Positions 40,030-49,027 of a DNA stretch of 64,000 nucleotides are shown one piece after another. The translations under genes were made by a program, and so were the position numbers. This DNA comes from Natrinema sp. HArc-T2. GTDB taxonomy: Archaea; Halobacteriota; Halobacteria; Halobacteriales; Natrialbaceae. The notes beneath the pieces were generated by a model that worked only from the letters and a program-made list of their open reading frames with translations, searched no databases and had not been told where the DNA came from. Where the stretch lies: contig NZ_JBGUAZ010000001.1 in assembly GCF_041821085.1 (NCBI RefSeq), forward strand, positions 620,001-684,000, written 5' to 3'. The stretch's first letter is position 1. Each line of letters begins with the position of its first letter.

Positions 40030-42018
40030 ATGGAACTCGAGGATATCAACACTATCGCAGTTCTGGGAGCCGGAAACATGGGCCACGGCATCACCGAGGT
40101 CGCCGCCATCGCAGGCTACGACGTGCGGATGCGCGACATCAACGACGAGTTCGTCCAGAACGGCTACGAGCAGCTCGAGTGGTCGCTGGGCAAGCTCGCC
40201 GAAAACGACCAGCTCACCGAAGAAGAGGCCGACGCAGCCCTAGAGCGCGTCACGCCGCTGGTCGACATGGAGGAAGCTGTCGCCGACGCCGACGTCGTCA
40301 TCGAGGCCGTCCCCGAACAGATGGAGATCAAAACGGACGTATACACCGACCTCGAGGCGGTCGCTCCCGATCGGACGATCTTCGCGACGAACACCTCGAG
40401 TCTCTCGATTACGGACCTCTCGGAGGTCACCGACCGGCCCGAGCAGTTCTGTGGGATGCACTTTTTCAATCCGCCGATCCGGATGGATCTCGTCGAGGTC
40501 ATCTCCGGGGCACACACTGCGGACGAGACGCTCGACGTCGTCGAGGCCCTCGCCGAAGACTTCGGAAAGACCCCCGTACGCGTCCGGAAGGACGTTCCCG
40601 GGTTCATCGTCAACCGGATTCTCGTGCCCCTGATGAACGAGGCCGCGTGGCTGGTCGAGGACGACGTCGCCACGATCGAAGAAGTCGACGCGACGACGAA
40701 GTTCGACATCGGGCTGCCGATGGGGAGTTTCGAACTCGCCGACTACGTCGGTATCGACGTCGGCTACCACGTCCTCGAGTACATGCACGAAGTCGCGGGC
40801 GAGCGCTACGAACCGTGCCCGCTGCTGGAAGCGAAAGTCGACGACGAGGCGTTCGGACAGAAGTCTGGCGTGGGCTTCTACGACTACGAGGACGGCGACG
40901 GCGCGGACGTTCCGATGGACGATGAGCTGTTCAACGAGACCGTCAAGGAGCGCCTGCTCGCCGTCGTCGCGAACGAAGTCGCCTATCTCGTCGGTGCGGA
41001 CGTCGCGTCGCCCACGGAGATCGACACCGCGGTCAAACTCGGTGGCCGCTGGCCGAAAGGGCCCGCGAAGTTCGCCGACGAGTACGGCGTCGACGCGCTC
41101 GCCGACGCACTCGAGGACGCTTACGAGGAAACCGACCACCCACGATACGAGCCCGTCGACCACCTCGCCACCGTCGCCGAAGCGGGTGGCTTCTACGACG
41201 ACGCGGGCGCGGGCGAACCGGACGGAACGCCGGCGTTCGACACGCTCGAGCTGACCTACCCCAGAGAACGGGTCGCACAGATCGAACTCGACCGACCCCA
41301 GCAGATGAACTCCATCAGCCTCGAGCTGATCGAGGAACTCGACACCGCGCTCGATCACATCGAGGACGACGACAGCGTTCGCGCACTTCTGCTGACGGGG
41401 GCCGGCTCGAAGGCGTTCTCCGCGGGCGCGGACTTCATGAGCATCGCCGGCGGGGGAATCGACCCCTACAACATCGTCGAGCTCTCGAAGTACGGTCAGG
41501 AGACGTTCGGTCGCCTCGAAGAGATCGAGATTCCGACTATCGCCGCCATCGACGGCTACTGTCTCGGCGGCGGAATGGAACTCGTGACGTGTGCCGACAT
41601 CCGGCTCGCGACCACGCGCTCGGAGTTCGGCCAGCCCGAGTTCGATCTCGGCTTGCTCCCTGGCTGGGGTGGTACCCAACGGCTCCAGCGCATCGTCGGC
41701 ATGGGCCGTGCAAAGGAGATCATCTTCACTGCAGAGCGGTTCCCCGCCGAGGAGATGGCCGAGTTCGGCTTCGTCAACGAAGTCGTCGACCCCGGCGAGT
41801 TCGAAACGACCGCACACGACTATGCCGAGAAGCTCGCTGGTGGCCCACCGCTCGCGATGCGCTATACGAAACGCGCGATGCACAAGGGCTGGGACAACCA
41901 CGAGGCCGGGCTCGAGATCGAATCGATGGGCTTCGGACACGTCGTCAACTCCGAGGACGTTCACGAGGGAATCAACGCCTTCTTCGGCGACGGCGACCCC
42001 GAGTTTGAGGGTAAGTAA
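40030..42018 (+). CDS. 3-hydroxyacyl-CoA dehydrogenase/enoyl-CoA hydratase fusion
   Basis: 662 residues. Catalyses two steps of beta-oxidation. Residues 1 to about 390: NAD-binding [11 protein letters not shown], active-site [17 protein letters not shown], then the C-terminal HAD domain including a duplicated half. Residues about 400-662: crotonase domain with oxyanion loop [14 protein letters not shown] and both catalytic Glu residues ([11 protein letters not shown] and [19 protein letters not shown]). The order HAD-then-hydratase is the reverse of bacterial FadB and is usual in archaea. ATG 40030 starts the Rossmann domain directly. Partner of the divergent acyl-CoA dehydrogenase. Confidence 0.95.
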   Translation: MELEDINTIAVLGAGNMGHGITEVAAIAGYDVRMRDINDEFVQNGYEQLEWSLGKLAENDQLTEEEADAALERVTPLVDMEEAVADADVVIEAVPEQMEIKTDVYTDLEAVAPDRTIFATNTSSLSITDLSEVTDRPEQFCGMHFFNPPIRMDLVEVISGAHTADETLDVVEALAEDFGKTPVRVRKDVPGFIVNRILVPLMNEAAWLVEDDVATIEEVDATTKFDIGLPMGSFELADYVGIDVGYHVLEYMHEVAGERYEPCPLLEAKVDDEAFGQKSGVGFYDYEDGDGADVPMDDELFNETVKERLLAVVANEVAYLVGADVASPTEIDTAVKLGGRWPKGPAKFADEYGVDALADALEDAYEETDHPRYEPVDHLATVAEAGGFYDDAGAGEPDGTPAFDTLELTYPRERVAQIELDRPQQMNSISLELIEELDTALDHIEDDDSVRALLLTGAGSKAFSAGADFMSIAGGGIDPYNIVELSKYGQETFGRLEEIEIPTIAAIDGYCLGGGMELVTCADIRLATTRSEFGQPEFDLGLLPGWGGTQRLQRIVGMGRAKEIIFTAERFPAEEMAEFGFVNEVVDPGEFETTAHDYAEKLAGGPPLAMRYTKRAMHKGWDNHEAGLEIESMGFGHVVNSEDVHEGINAFFGDGDPEFEGK

Positions 42019-42184
42019 CGTCGATGCTGGTGGTCATCGTCGGATGTTGAGACTACCAGCGCCTGTACCGGTCAATTCCGATCCGGCGTGACCTGCCACT
42101 CACGGCGGTCGGATCGTTTAAGCAGCCGTGAAAGTGGTCGCGAGATTTATCACCCAGAGGTACCATTGGTGACGCGTGGCTGTA

Positions 42185-42217
42185 ATGGATGAAAAGAACG
42201 GAGGGGGTTTCCAATGA
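42185..42217 (+). other. possible ten-codon leader ORF before the HalX gene
   Basis: ATG 42185 opens MDEKNGGGFQ and its TGA overlaps the regulator ATG (ATGA). The ribosome-binding GGAGG for the regulator lies within it. Translational coupling is possible; chance is equally possible. Confidence 0.3.
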
Positions 42218-42786
42218 CTGACGGGACTGAGGTGCTCGTCGTCGACGACGAGTCTCGTTTGGCCGACCTGTTCGCCGCCTGGCTCGAACAGGACTGGGCG
42301 GTCGAGACGGCCTACGATGGCGAGGAAGCACTCGCGAAGATGGCAGGCACCGTCGAAATCGTCCTGCTCGACCGGCGGATGCCCGGACTCTCCGGCGACG
42401 AAGTCCTCGAGCAAATCCGCGACCAGGGATACGATTCGCGGGTCGTCATGGTAACGGCGGTCGATCCGGACTTCGATATCATCGAAATGGGCTTCGACGA
42501 CTATCTCGTCAAGCCGGTCTCGAAAGACGAACTCCTCGAGATGGTCGACGACGTCGTCGGTCGCTCGGACTACGAGGCGGATATTCAGGAGTACTACGCA
42601 CTCGTCTCGAAGAAAGCGCTGCTGGAGTCGGAAAAAACGGACCGCGAACTCGCGACCAACGCGGAGTACCAAGATCTCTGTGACCGCGTCGACGACCTCA
42701 AAGGTCGCGTCGACGAAACGGTCGCCGAGATGACCACGCACGACGAGTTCGTCGGCGCGTTTCAGGACCTCCAGTCCGACGAGTAG
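42214..42786 (+). CDS. HalX-domain response regulator
   Basis: 190 residues. A CheY-like receiver (acidic pair Asp11-Asp12, phospho-acceptor Asp53 in VLLDRRMPG, Thr81, Lys100 in YLVKPVSK) followed by a helical HalX domain (about 125-185), found in haloarchaea. No DNA-binding domain is recognisable. A strong GGAGG precedes the start by about 9 nt. No histidine kinase is adjacent, so the partner kinase is elsewhere. Confidence 0.93.
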   Translation: MTDGTEVLVVDDESRLADLFAAWLEQDWAVETAYDGEEALAKMAGTVEIVLLDRRMPGLSGDEVLEQIRDQGYDSRVVMVTAVDPDFDIIEMGFDDYLVKPVSKDELLEMVDDVVGRSDYEADIQEYYALVSKKALLESEKTDRELATNAEYQDLCDRVDDLKGRVDETVAEMTTHDEFVGAFQDLQSDE

Positions 42787-42929
42787 CCGTCAGTTTCGAA
42801 CTCGAACCCGGCCCCACCGTCCCCACCGTCCCCGCTTTCGGCTGCGGTGCCCGCCTATCCGTCTCCGGGAGCCACTGCTCTCCGGATCCAGAACACCATC
42901 TCCACCGCCGGAAGTGCGAGTACGACCGA

Positions 42930-44081
42930 TCAGGGCTGCTGTCGGTAGATCAGGTTGCGCTGGATTTCGTTTGCGCCCTCGTAGATGACCGGGACCCGCG
43001 CGTCGCGGTAGACGCGGGCGATCCGCCGCTCGTCCAAGATGGAGCGCCCGCCGTGGAACTGCATGGCCTGCTCGGCGACATCGACGGTCGTTTCGGTCGT
43101 TTTCGTCTTTGCCATCGCCGCCCAGTAGCCCGCATCGTCCCTGTTCGCGACGTTCTCGCAGGCATGCCAGGTGAGCGTTCGGGCGCTCTCGAACTCGAGG
43201 AGCATATCCGCGAGGCCGTGCTGGACCGACTGGAAGTCACTGATCGTCCGACCGAACTCCTCGCGGTCGTGGGTAAACTCCCAGGCCTCCTCGATGGCGG
43301 CTGCGGCGAGGCCGAGCCCGTGGCCGGCGACGGCGATGCGACCGTGATTGAAAAAGTCCGCGAGCAGCATGAAGCCGGCACCCTCCGCACCGATCAGGTT
43401 GTCCGCTGGAATCCGGCAGTCGTCGAACTCGATGTGGGCCTGCTTGGAGGCGCGCATGGCCATCTTTTCAGGGATGTGCTCGGCATCGTAGCCGTCCGTG
43501 TCGGTCGGGACGATAAACAGCGAGTGGTTCCCATAGGGGTTGTCCTCGTTGTTGCCGGTACGGGCATAGACGGTGATCCAGTCCGCCTCGACGCCGTTGC
43601 CGACCCAGTACTTCTCACCGTTGATGACGTATTCGTCGCCGTCCCGTTCTGCCCGCGTCTGCATCCCCGCGAGATCACTCCCAGTTTCAGGCTCCGAGAC
43701 TGCCAGTCCCGAGCGCTGCTCCCCCTCCGCGACCGGTCGAATGTACTCCTCGCACTGCTCGTCGGTGCCGTGCTCGTAGGTAATCTCACAGCCGAAACTC
43801 GCCAACTGCAGCGTCAGCGCGATTCCCGCGTCGGCCCGGTAGAACTCCTCCGTGAGCGCGAGCAACTGCGCCAGATCGAATCCGCGCCCGCCCCACTCCT
43901 CGGGAATGTCCTGTGCCACGAGGCCGGCGTCCCGACCCGCCTCGAGGATCTCCTCAGGATAGTTGCCGGCCTGAAAGTACTCCTGGGCGTTCGGTTCGAT
44001 GTGGTCGCGTGCGAACTCGCGGGCTTCGGCTTTGATCTCGCGTGCGTGGTCCGGGACGAGCTGCTCATCGAGTAGGTCCAT
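42930..44081 (-). CDS. acyl-CoA dehydrogenase (second)
   Basis: 383 residues from ATG 44081 (MDLLDEQLVPDHARE). Signatures LAVSEPETGSDLAG, GEKYWVGNGVEADWI and VIYEGANEIQRN, with the catalytic-region Glu. Clearly a paralogue of the gene at 38772 but diverged, so a different chain length or branched substrate is likely. Possibly co-transcribed with the cupin gene 83 nt upstream. Confidence 0.93.
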   Translation of the reverse strand: MDLLDEQLVPDHAREIKAEAREFARDHIEPNAQEYFQAGNYPEEILEAGRDAGLVAQDIPEEWGGRGFDLAQLLALTEEFYRADAGIALTLQLASFGCEITYEHGTDEQCEEYIRPVAEGEQRSGLAVSEPETGSDLAGMQTRAERDGDEYVINGEKYWVGNGVEADWITVYARTGNNEDNPYGNHSLFIVPTDTDGYDAEHIPEKMAMRASKQAHIEFDDCRIPADNLIGAEGAGFMLLADFFNHGRIAVAGHGLGLAAAAIEEAWEFTHDREEFGRTISDFQSVQHGLADMLLEFESARTLTWHACENVANRDDAGYWAAMAKTKTTETTVDVAEQAMQFHGGRSILDERRIARVYRDARVPVIYEGANEIQRNLIYRQQP

Positions 44082-44164
44082 GTCGTGTTGAATGACACCA
44101 CGGTGCAAATAGCCGGCGGCGAACAGTGCAATCCGTCTCAGTCACTGCCAACGGGACAGTACCG

Positions 44165-44542
44165 CTAGCCGGCGAACCCCGATAGGAGCCACTCGTCGTC
44201 GGCTCCCTCGTCGTCCGCGATACTCGGGGCGCTGACGAGCACGAACGCGCTCTCGCGGTCGCCGTTTCGGATCTGGCGCGTCGATTCGGGCGGGATCCAG
44301 AGCGCGTCGCCGGCCTCCATATCGACCGGGTCGTCGTCGACGACGACCGTCGCCGACCCCTCGATGAGCACGTAGATTTCCTCGTGGTCGTTGGTCGTGT
44401 GGTCGTGGGGTTTGCTCTTCCAGTCCGGATCACAGCGAGCGATCGTTACCCCGACCTGCTCGGTCTCGAGTGGGTCGCTGAGAAAGTGCATCGCGCTCGA
44501 AACCTGCTCGACATCCTCGTAGTTGACCTTCCGGTATGTCAT
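44165..44542 (-). CDS. cupin-domain protein
   Basis: 125 residues, single small beta-barrel. Metal ligands in PHDHTTNDHEEIYVLIEG (two or three His and a Glu) and a second-motif region MEAGDALWIPPES. Function unknown; small cupins act as isomerases, dioxygenases or sensors. Upstream of the acyl-CoA dehydrogenase on the same strand. Confidence 0.88.
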   Translation of the reverse strand: MTYRKVNYEDVEQVSSAMHFLSDPLETEQVGVTIARCDPDWKSKPHDHTTNDHEEIYVLIEGSATVVVDDDPVDMEAGDALWIPPESTRQIRNGDRESAFVLVSAPSIADDEGADDEWLLSGFAG

Positions 44543-44673
44543 ATGCCCTCATTCGAGAGGGCGACAGTAAAACTATACTGTCGGAGACCAGTCCGTGAGG
44601 ATCCGATCGCGTTTCCTCTGCGATCCGTGTGCGTCCCGTAGTGTCCGGCAGTATACGCGTTCAGTGCACGGCG

Positions 44674-45099
44674 CTACTCCTGTGTGAGCGGGTCGAAGCT
44701 GTCGACCGGGATGACCGAGTAGTCGACGGTCAGCGCGTCTTTGGTCGCCCGGATCTTCCCGACGAACGCCGAAATGTCCTCGAGTTCGCCCTCGAGGACG
44801 AACAGTTCCATACAGTAGTGATTGCCGACGTGGCTGTGGAAGTTCGACGCGACGAGGTCCTCGTGTTCGTGGCGCAGATGCATCATCCGCTCTTCGACGC
44901 TCGTCGTCTCGTAATCGAACAACACGGTGACGATCCCCATCAGATCGCGGTCCTCGAGTCGGGTGTCTTCGAACTCGCCCAGCAGGTTCCGCGAGGCTTC
45001 CCTGACGACTTCGCTCCGACCGGTGTAGCCGTGCTCGTCGGCGAACTGATCGAGTCGTTCTAAGAGTTCGTCCGGCATCGAGACGCTGACGACTGCCAT
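44674..45099 (-). CDS. nikR: nickel-responsive regulator NikR
   Basis: 141 residues from ATG 45099 ([16 protein letters not shown]). N-terminal ribbon-helix-helix (about 1-45) and C-terminal ACT-like domain. All four nickel ligands of E. coli NikR (His76, His87, His89, Cys95) are matched with the same spacings: H-E-H-E-D, then FHSH, then C in [18 protein letters not shown]-like box 27 nt upstream suggests a leaderless mRNA. No nickel transporter or nickel enzyme lies in the window, so its targets are elsewhere. Confidence 0.9.
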   Translation of the reverse strand: MAVVSVSMPDELLERLDQFADEHGYTGRSEVVREASRNLLGEFEDTRLEDRDLMGIVTVLFDYETTSVEERMMHLRHEHEDLVASNFHSHVGNHYCMELFVLEGELEDISAFVGKIRATKDALTVDYSVIPVDSFDPLTQE

Positions 45100-45122
45100 A
45101 TAATAAACTGTCCGCCATGATC

Positions 45123-45128
45123 TATTAA
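45123..45128 (-). promoter_or_regulatory. TATA-like box of nikR
   Basis: TTAATA on the minus strand, centred about 27 nt before the nikR ATG, in an AT-rich stretch. Confidence 0.5.
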
Positions 45129-45180
45129 GGATTATCATCACGGAATAGGTCAATACTGCTGACTCGAGCTGACAATCGTC

Positions 45181-45951
45181 CTACACGTGGTCTGCAGGAA
45201 GCAGCTCCTCGAACTCCTGTTCTGCGAGCCACTCACAGAGCTGTACGAGCTGATCGCTCGCTGCCTCGAACAGCTGTGCGCCTTTTTCCGCCGTCGCGTC
45301 CGTCTGATCGCCGAACACGCCGTTGTCGCTGTTGTCGATCGCATCGTAGAACGTTTGCGAGCCGTGTTTGACCGTTCCGGCGTCCTCGACGCTCGGGATG
45401 CCGGTGTCCCGGGCTTCCTCGAGGCGGTCGTCGTGGACTAGCTCCGGCTCGAGGTACTTGATCATCGCCGTCTCTTTCGGTCCGCCGTGGGGTCCGTTCT
45501 GGTCGAAGCAGTCGTCGACCAACTCCGGAATCGACTCGTCCCACATCCACTCGATCGCGTAAGCGACCTCCTCTTGACGAAGGCGTGCGCCGACCTCTCG
45601 GAGATGCTGGACGTTGCCGCCGTGGGCGTTGACGTAGATCACGCGGTCGATCCCGTGGGTGGTGAGGTTTCGCGTCAGCGACTCCATGTACTGACGAAAC
45701 GCCGGCGGGTCGACCCACATCGTTCCGTGGAACTGCCGGTGGTGGCCGCTGACGCCGACGTTGATCGTCGGCGTACAGAGATACCCCGTCCGGTCGGCGA
45801 CCTCCCGGGCGAACGCTTCCGCGATCAGGTGGTCGGTTGCCTCCGGCAGATGCGGGCCGTGCTGTTCGGTCGAGCCGAGCGGCACGAGCGCGAGCGATTC
45901 CGATTCGAAATACGTCTCGAGGTCCGGCCACGCTTCGTCGGCGAGATACAT
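45181..45951 (-). CDS. creatininase-family amidohydrolase
   Basis: 256 residues. Zinc/iron amidohydrolase fold: LGSTEQHGPHLPEATD, YVNAHGGNVQHL and NGPHGGPKETA carry the metal-binding Glu, His and Asp residues. In archaea one family member, ArfB, deformylates the GTP-derived pyrimidine in riboflavin and F420 synthesis; a GTP cyclohydrolase III (ArfA) gene is in this window at 56185 but about 10 kb away, so this may be ArfB or a catabolic paralogue. Upstream of nikR on the same strand. Confidence 0.85.
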   Translation of the reverse strand: MYLADEAWPDLETYFESESLALVPLGSTEQHGPHLPEATDHLIAEAFAREVADRTGYLCTPTINVGVSGHHRQFHGTMWVDPPAFRQYMESLTRNLTTHGIDRVIYVNAHGGNVQHLREVGARLRQEEVAYAIEWMWDESIPELVDDCFDQNGPHGGPKETAMIKYLEPELVHDDRLEEARDTGIPSVEDAGTVKHGSQTFYDAIDNSDNGVFGDQTDATAEKGAQLFEAASDQLVQLCEWLAEQEFEELLPADHV

Positions 45952-46707
45952 ACGTACTCTCTCGTGTGTGGAGCATCAATAGCGTAGTGTGAAAGACCAG
46001 CACATGAACGCACGTTGCCCGGAAACGAGAAAGAGCGCCGAGAGTAGCGTCGAAGCGACGGCTGGCCGAACCGAGGAACCAACACGTGGAAACCCGTCGC
46101 TGACGAGGTTCGTCGGTAATTCCATATTACCGAAATCGGCGTCCTAGCGTGAAAGAACGAGCGTGCTATCGGTCCCGTTCCGCCGACATCGTTGATTTTC
46201 CAGCAGTATAGGGTGTTTATTCAATTTATTTGGTTAGGTACTATACGAACCCTCATCCAGGTTGCCGATTCATGACGGGATCGAACTCGGGCGAATCGAC
46301 GTGCCGTGATCCGTGTCTCGAGTCCGGAACGCCAGTGTGCGATCGCGGTCGTCCCCATCTGCTCGACACACGACCGATCGCGCTCTATGCGTGAAATCGG
46401 ACACGTTCGGTCGCCCGATGAGGGAGAGACGTTTCAGTCACGATCGGTCAGTTTCTCCCCATGCTCTCGACTCGGTCACAACACGTGTTTATCGCCTGCC
46501 TGCGTGCGAATCGCTTCGTGATCGATTACACTCGTTGCTGGGGGTCAGACCCGAACCCGTATCGATACGTCACGGTACGGCGAGCGCGCAATTCGCCGTA
46601 ACACACACTTCAATCATTGCGACCGCGTGGAACGTGACTTGTTAGTTTCACTACTGATTGATAGGCACTCAATTACAAAAGACGGGCGGACCGACGAGAG
46701 TTAGTAC
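45952..46707. other. 756-nt non-coding region with a short perfect palindrome
   Basis: No frame here has haloarchaeal coding character (open frames are short and rich in Ser, Arg and Cys). It contains an inverted repeat CGGTAAT-TCCAT-ATTACCG at 46114-46132, and an AT-rich tract with TATTCAATTTATTTGG near 46215-46235. It separates the creatininase gene from the divergent membrane-protein gene. Confidence 0.5.
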
Positions 46708-47520
46708 ATGGTACTCCGATATCCCGCTCAAGCACAGGTTCCCGAGTGGTTACAAGACCCGATCGCGGAGCTCGTCACGTTCCTTCCACGTCTCGTTGGC
46801 GCGCTGGTGATCCTCGCCATCGGCTGGATCGTCGGCCGAGTGGCCGCGGGCGCCGTCCGCCGGCTCGCCGATGGCGTCGAACTCGACCGAATGGTCCTCG
46901 AGACGCCGCTCGGACGCATCCTCGGCGGCACAGAACAAGCCGTCTCGAGTGCGTTCGGGACGCTGGCGAAGTGGTTCGTCTACGCGCTTGCGATTCTCGC
47001 GGCTGCGAACGCGCTCGCGATCGCGACGCTGTCGGAGTGGATCTCGACGGCGGTGTCGTACCTGCCGGCTTTCATCGCCGGGCTGGCGGTCATCGTCCTC
47101 GGATTCGTCGTCGCGGACTTCATCGGCGATGCCATCGAACGGACCCGCGCGGCGACCCAGACGGCCTACACCACCTGGTTCGCCACCGGTGCGCGGATGT
47201 TCCTTTACTTCACGGCCATCGTCATCGGTCTCGATACGATGGGAATCGACGTGGGCATCCTCTACGTGTTCGCGCGAGCGCTCGCGTGGGGGCTCGGCGC
47301 GGCCATTGCCATCGGCGCTGGCGTCGCGTTCGGCTGGGGCGGCAAGGACTACGTCGCCGACAACATCGACCGCTGGATGAGTCGGACGAGCGAGGTCGCA
47401 CCCGGCGAAAGCGAGTCCGCCGGGAGCCAGTCTCGCGCCGGCGACCGAACCGGCAGCAGTCCGAGCACCGATCGCGAACCGGGATCCGAGCCCGGTCCCG
47501 GACCGACCGACGACGACTAA
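46708..47520 (+). CDS. mechanosensitive-channel-like membrane protein
   Basis: 270 residues with about four membrane helices (LPRLVGALVILAIGWIVGRV, KWFVYALAILAAANALA, LPAFIAGLAVIVLGFVVADF, LGAAIAIGAGVAFGWGGKDY). The repeated pattern of a helix ending in a basic turn matches the conserved TM-helix repeat linked to MscS channels, but the MscS beta domain is absent. The C-terminal about 45 residues are disordered, Ser/Gly/Pro/Asp-rich. Osmotic function is an inference. Confidence 0.82.
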   Translation: MVLRYPAQAQVPEWLQDPIAELVTFLPRLVGALVILAIGWIVGRVAAGAVRRLADGVELDRMVLETPLGRILGGTEQAVSSAFGTLAKWFVYALAILAAANALAIATLSEWISTAVSYLPAFIAGLAVIVLGFVVADFIGDAIERTRAATQTAYTTWFATGARMFLYFTAIVIGLDTMGIDVGILYVFARALAWGLGAAIAIGAGVAFGWGGKDYVADNIDRWMSRTSEVAPGESESAGSQSRAGDRTGSSPSTDREPGSEPGPGPTDDD

Positions 47521-47602
47521 CCGCACGGCCCGCCTGTGGTCGCTCTCGACACGACGCGGCACCTGGTGAGGCCAGCTACACGCTCGACCGGGGCGGCGAC
47601 GC

Positions 47603-48133
47603 TCAGTCGGCTTCAATCTCGCTCGTGGCTCGAGCCGCCGGATCGTCGGCCTCGTCGCGCGGAAAGAGTGGCTTGACCGGCACGATCACGTGGGCGCGGA
47701 CGAGGTTCCCGTCGTTCAGTCGCCATTTCCTGAGATGCACGATCGAGCGGGAGCCGCTGTAGCCGTCCTCGATCCGCTCGCAGACCGCATCGAACGCCGC
47801 CTCGTCGAACAGGTCGTCCGAGACGTGATCAGTCACGATCGCGACACTCCCGCGCCGAGCGTAGACATCGAGGCGCCCTTCGAATACGTGCTCGACGTCC
47901 TCGATCCAGCCGTGGATCTCTCCGACCGTCGGCCGATCCGGTGCCGTCGGAAAGGTGATCGATGCCTGATACTGGTCGGGACGTTCCCGGACGTGTCGCT
48001 GCCAGAGTCGCCCTAGATGCTGTACGACTCCGGGTCCGGGCACCCGCGACGCGATATCGGTCGCTCGGCCGACCGCAGACGACACGCGCCGTCGAAGGTA
48101 GGTGATGGGATCGGCTCGATCGCGTTCCCTCAT
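47603..48133 (-). CDS. hypothetical protein
   Basis: 176 residues, begins with ATG 48133. A basic helical N terminus, then an alpha/beta part (YQASITFPTAPDRPTVGEIH, GRLDVYARRGSVAIVTDHVS) and a C-terminal acidic tail. No signal peptide, membrane helix or known motif. Codon use and composition look like a real haloarchaeal gene. Convergent with the membrane protein, divergent from the next gene. Confidence 0.65.
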   Translation of the reverse strand: MRERDRADPITYLRRRVSSAVGRATDIASRVPGPGVVQHLGRLWQRHVRERPDQYQASITFPTAPDRPTVGEIHGWIEDVEHVFEGRLDVYARRGSVAIVTDHVSDDLFDEAAFDAVCERIEDGYSGSRSIVHLRKWRLNDGNLVRAHVIVPVKPLFPRDEADDPAARATSEIEAD

Positions 48134-48272
48134 TCGTTCTCACCTTCGAGTTGCGGGCATCGGTAATACGTCCTTTGTTGTCGAAAACGATAGTTCAACA
48201 AGAAAGTCACGCGAGCGTGTGTATTGTCGCTTCGCGAGGGTTTTGTACAATCCGTTACTACCGCGGGACAGC

Positions 48273-48725
48273 ATGCATCGAACAGGGCACACCCACTCGG
48301 TTTCCCGCCTCGTCGGATCCGTCGGGATCGTCGCCATCGGCGTCGCGGGTAACACTGGCTTTGACACCCCGCTCCGAACGATTCCAGCCCTCCTCTTGAT
48401 CGCACTTGGTGTCGCTGGCGTCACGAGCACTGCACGGGAAGCTGGAACGGCACGGCTCCGATGGATGGCGAAACGATGGTGGGTGCTTGCCTTCGCGACC
48501 TTCCTCCCCTATGCGCTGGCGACTGCTCCCGACAGCGAAGCGGCGGCCGCCGTCGGTGACGCGTTCGCCGGCCCGGTCGCGGGGCTCGTCCTCGAGTCGG
48601 TCGCCGGTGCGATGGCCCTCTGTGCCGTGTCGATGTCGGTCCTGTACGCCTTCGCCCGGTACGGGATCCATCCGGGACGGCCAACGCCCGAAGAGCGCGT
48701 CCTCGCCGACGGCGGCGACGATTGA
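48273..48725 (+). CDS. four-helix membrane protein, paralogue 1
   Basis: 150 residues from ATG 48273. Membrane segments LVGSVGIVAIGVAGN, IPALLLIALGVAGVTS, WWVLAFATFLPYALA and GLVLESVAGAMALCAVSMSVLY. The end, FARYGIHPGRPTPEERVLADGG, resembles the end of the next plus-strand gene (FREYGSPAPADEQVLDSDAS), so the two look like diverged tandem copies. Function unknown. Confidence 0.72.
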   Translation: MHRTGHTHSVSRLVGSVGIVAIGVAGNTGFDTPLRTIPALLLIALGVAGVTSTAREAGTARLRWMAKRWWVLAFATFLPYALATAPDSEAAAAVGDAFAGPVAGLVLESVAGAMALCAVSMSVLYAFARYGIHPGRPTPEERVLADGGDD

Positions 48726-48810
48726 GACGGTCTGCTGTCCTGATGTCCCGGCGCACCCGTAGGACGGGTGGCGGGTGCGCCGGAACCCACTGACAGGGGT
48801 CCGTATGAGC
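48724..48810. repeat. dispersed palindromic repeat, copy 3
   Basis: Same outer arms as copy 2: GAGACGGTCTGCTGTCC at the left and ACTGACAGGGGTCCGTATG at the right. The inner arms CCGGCGCACCCG and CGGGTGCGCCGG are perfectly complementary but differ from those of copy 2. Begins within the stop codon of the preceding gene. Confidence 0.8.
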
Positions 48811-48839
48811 TGTCGACCGGTTCCCGAAATCCCATGGCA

Positions 48840-48966
48840 GGTCGCGGGTGCGCCAGCACTGACTGCTATAGTAGCCACTGAAAGTCAATGTACACCTGAT
48901 CGCACGAGGGTTGTGCGATCGGTGTGTAAATCGTTTCAGTTGTTACTATAGAGGTCCGTACGAGCA
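48840..48966. repeat. partial repeat copy interrupted by another palindrome
   Basis: Right-arm sequence CGCGGGTGCGCCAGCACTGA (48844-48863) matches the right half of copies 2 and 3 up to CACTGACTG, and AGGTCCGTACGAG continues it after 48951. Between the two lies the separate palindromic element described next. Confidence 0.6.
48866..48951. mobile_element. 86-bp palindromic MITE-like element
   Basis: Ends in CTATAG on both sides. Left arm CTATAGTAGCCACTGAAA and right arm (inverted) CTATAGTAACAACTGAAA match at 16 of 18 positions; inner GATCGCAC and GTGCGATC pair perfectly around a short loop. It carries no gene. No clear target duplication. The form is that of a non-autonomous element inside an older repeat. 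Confidence 0.6.
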
Positions 48967-48992
48967 CGCATCGGCTGCAGTCAGCCAACAGC

Positions 48993-48999
48993 TATATAT
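48993..48999 (+). promoter_or_regulatory. TATA box of membrane protein paralogue 2
   Basis: TATATAT about 32 nt before the GTG start at 49028; supports that start over longer open frame upstream, which runs into the repeat element. Confidence 0.5.
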
Positions 49000-49027
49000 T
49001 CCGGCACCGACTCAACCCGGCAAAGCG

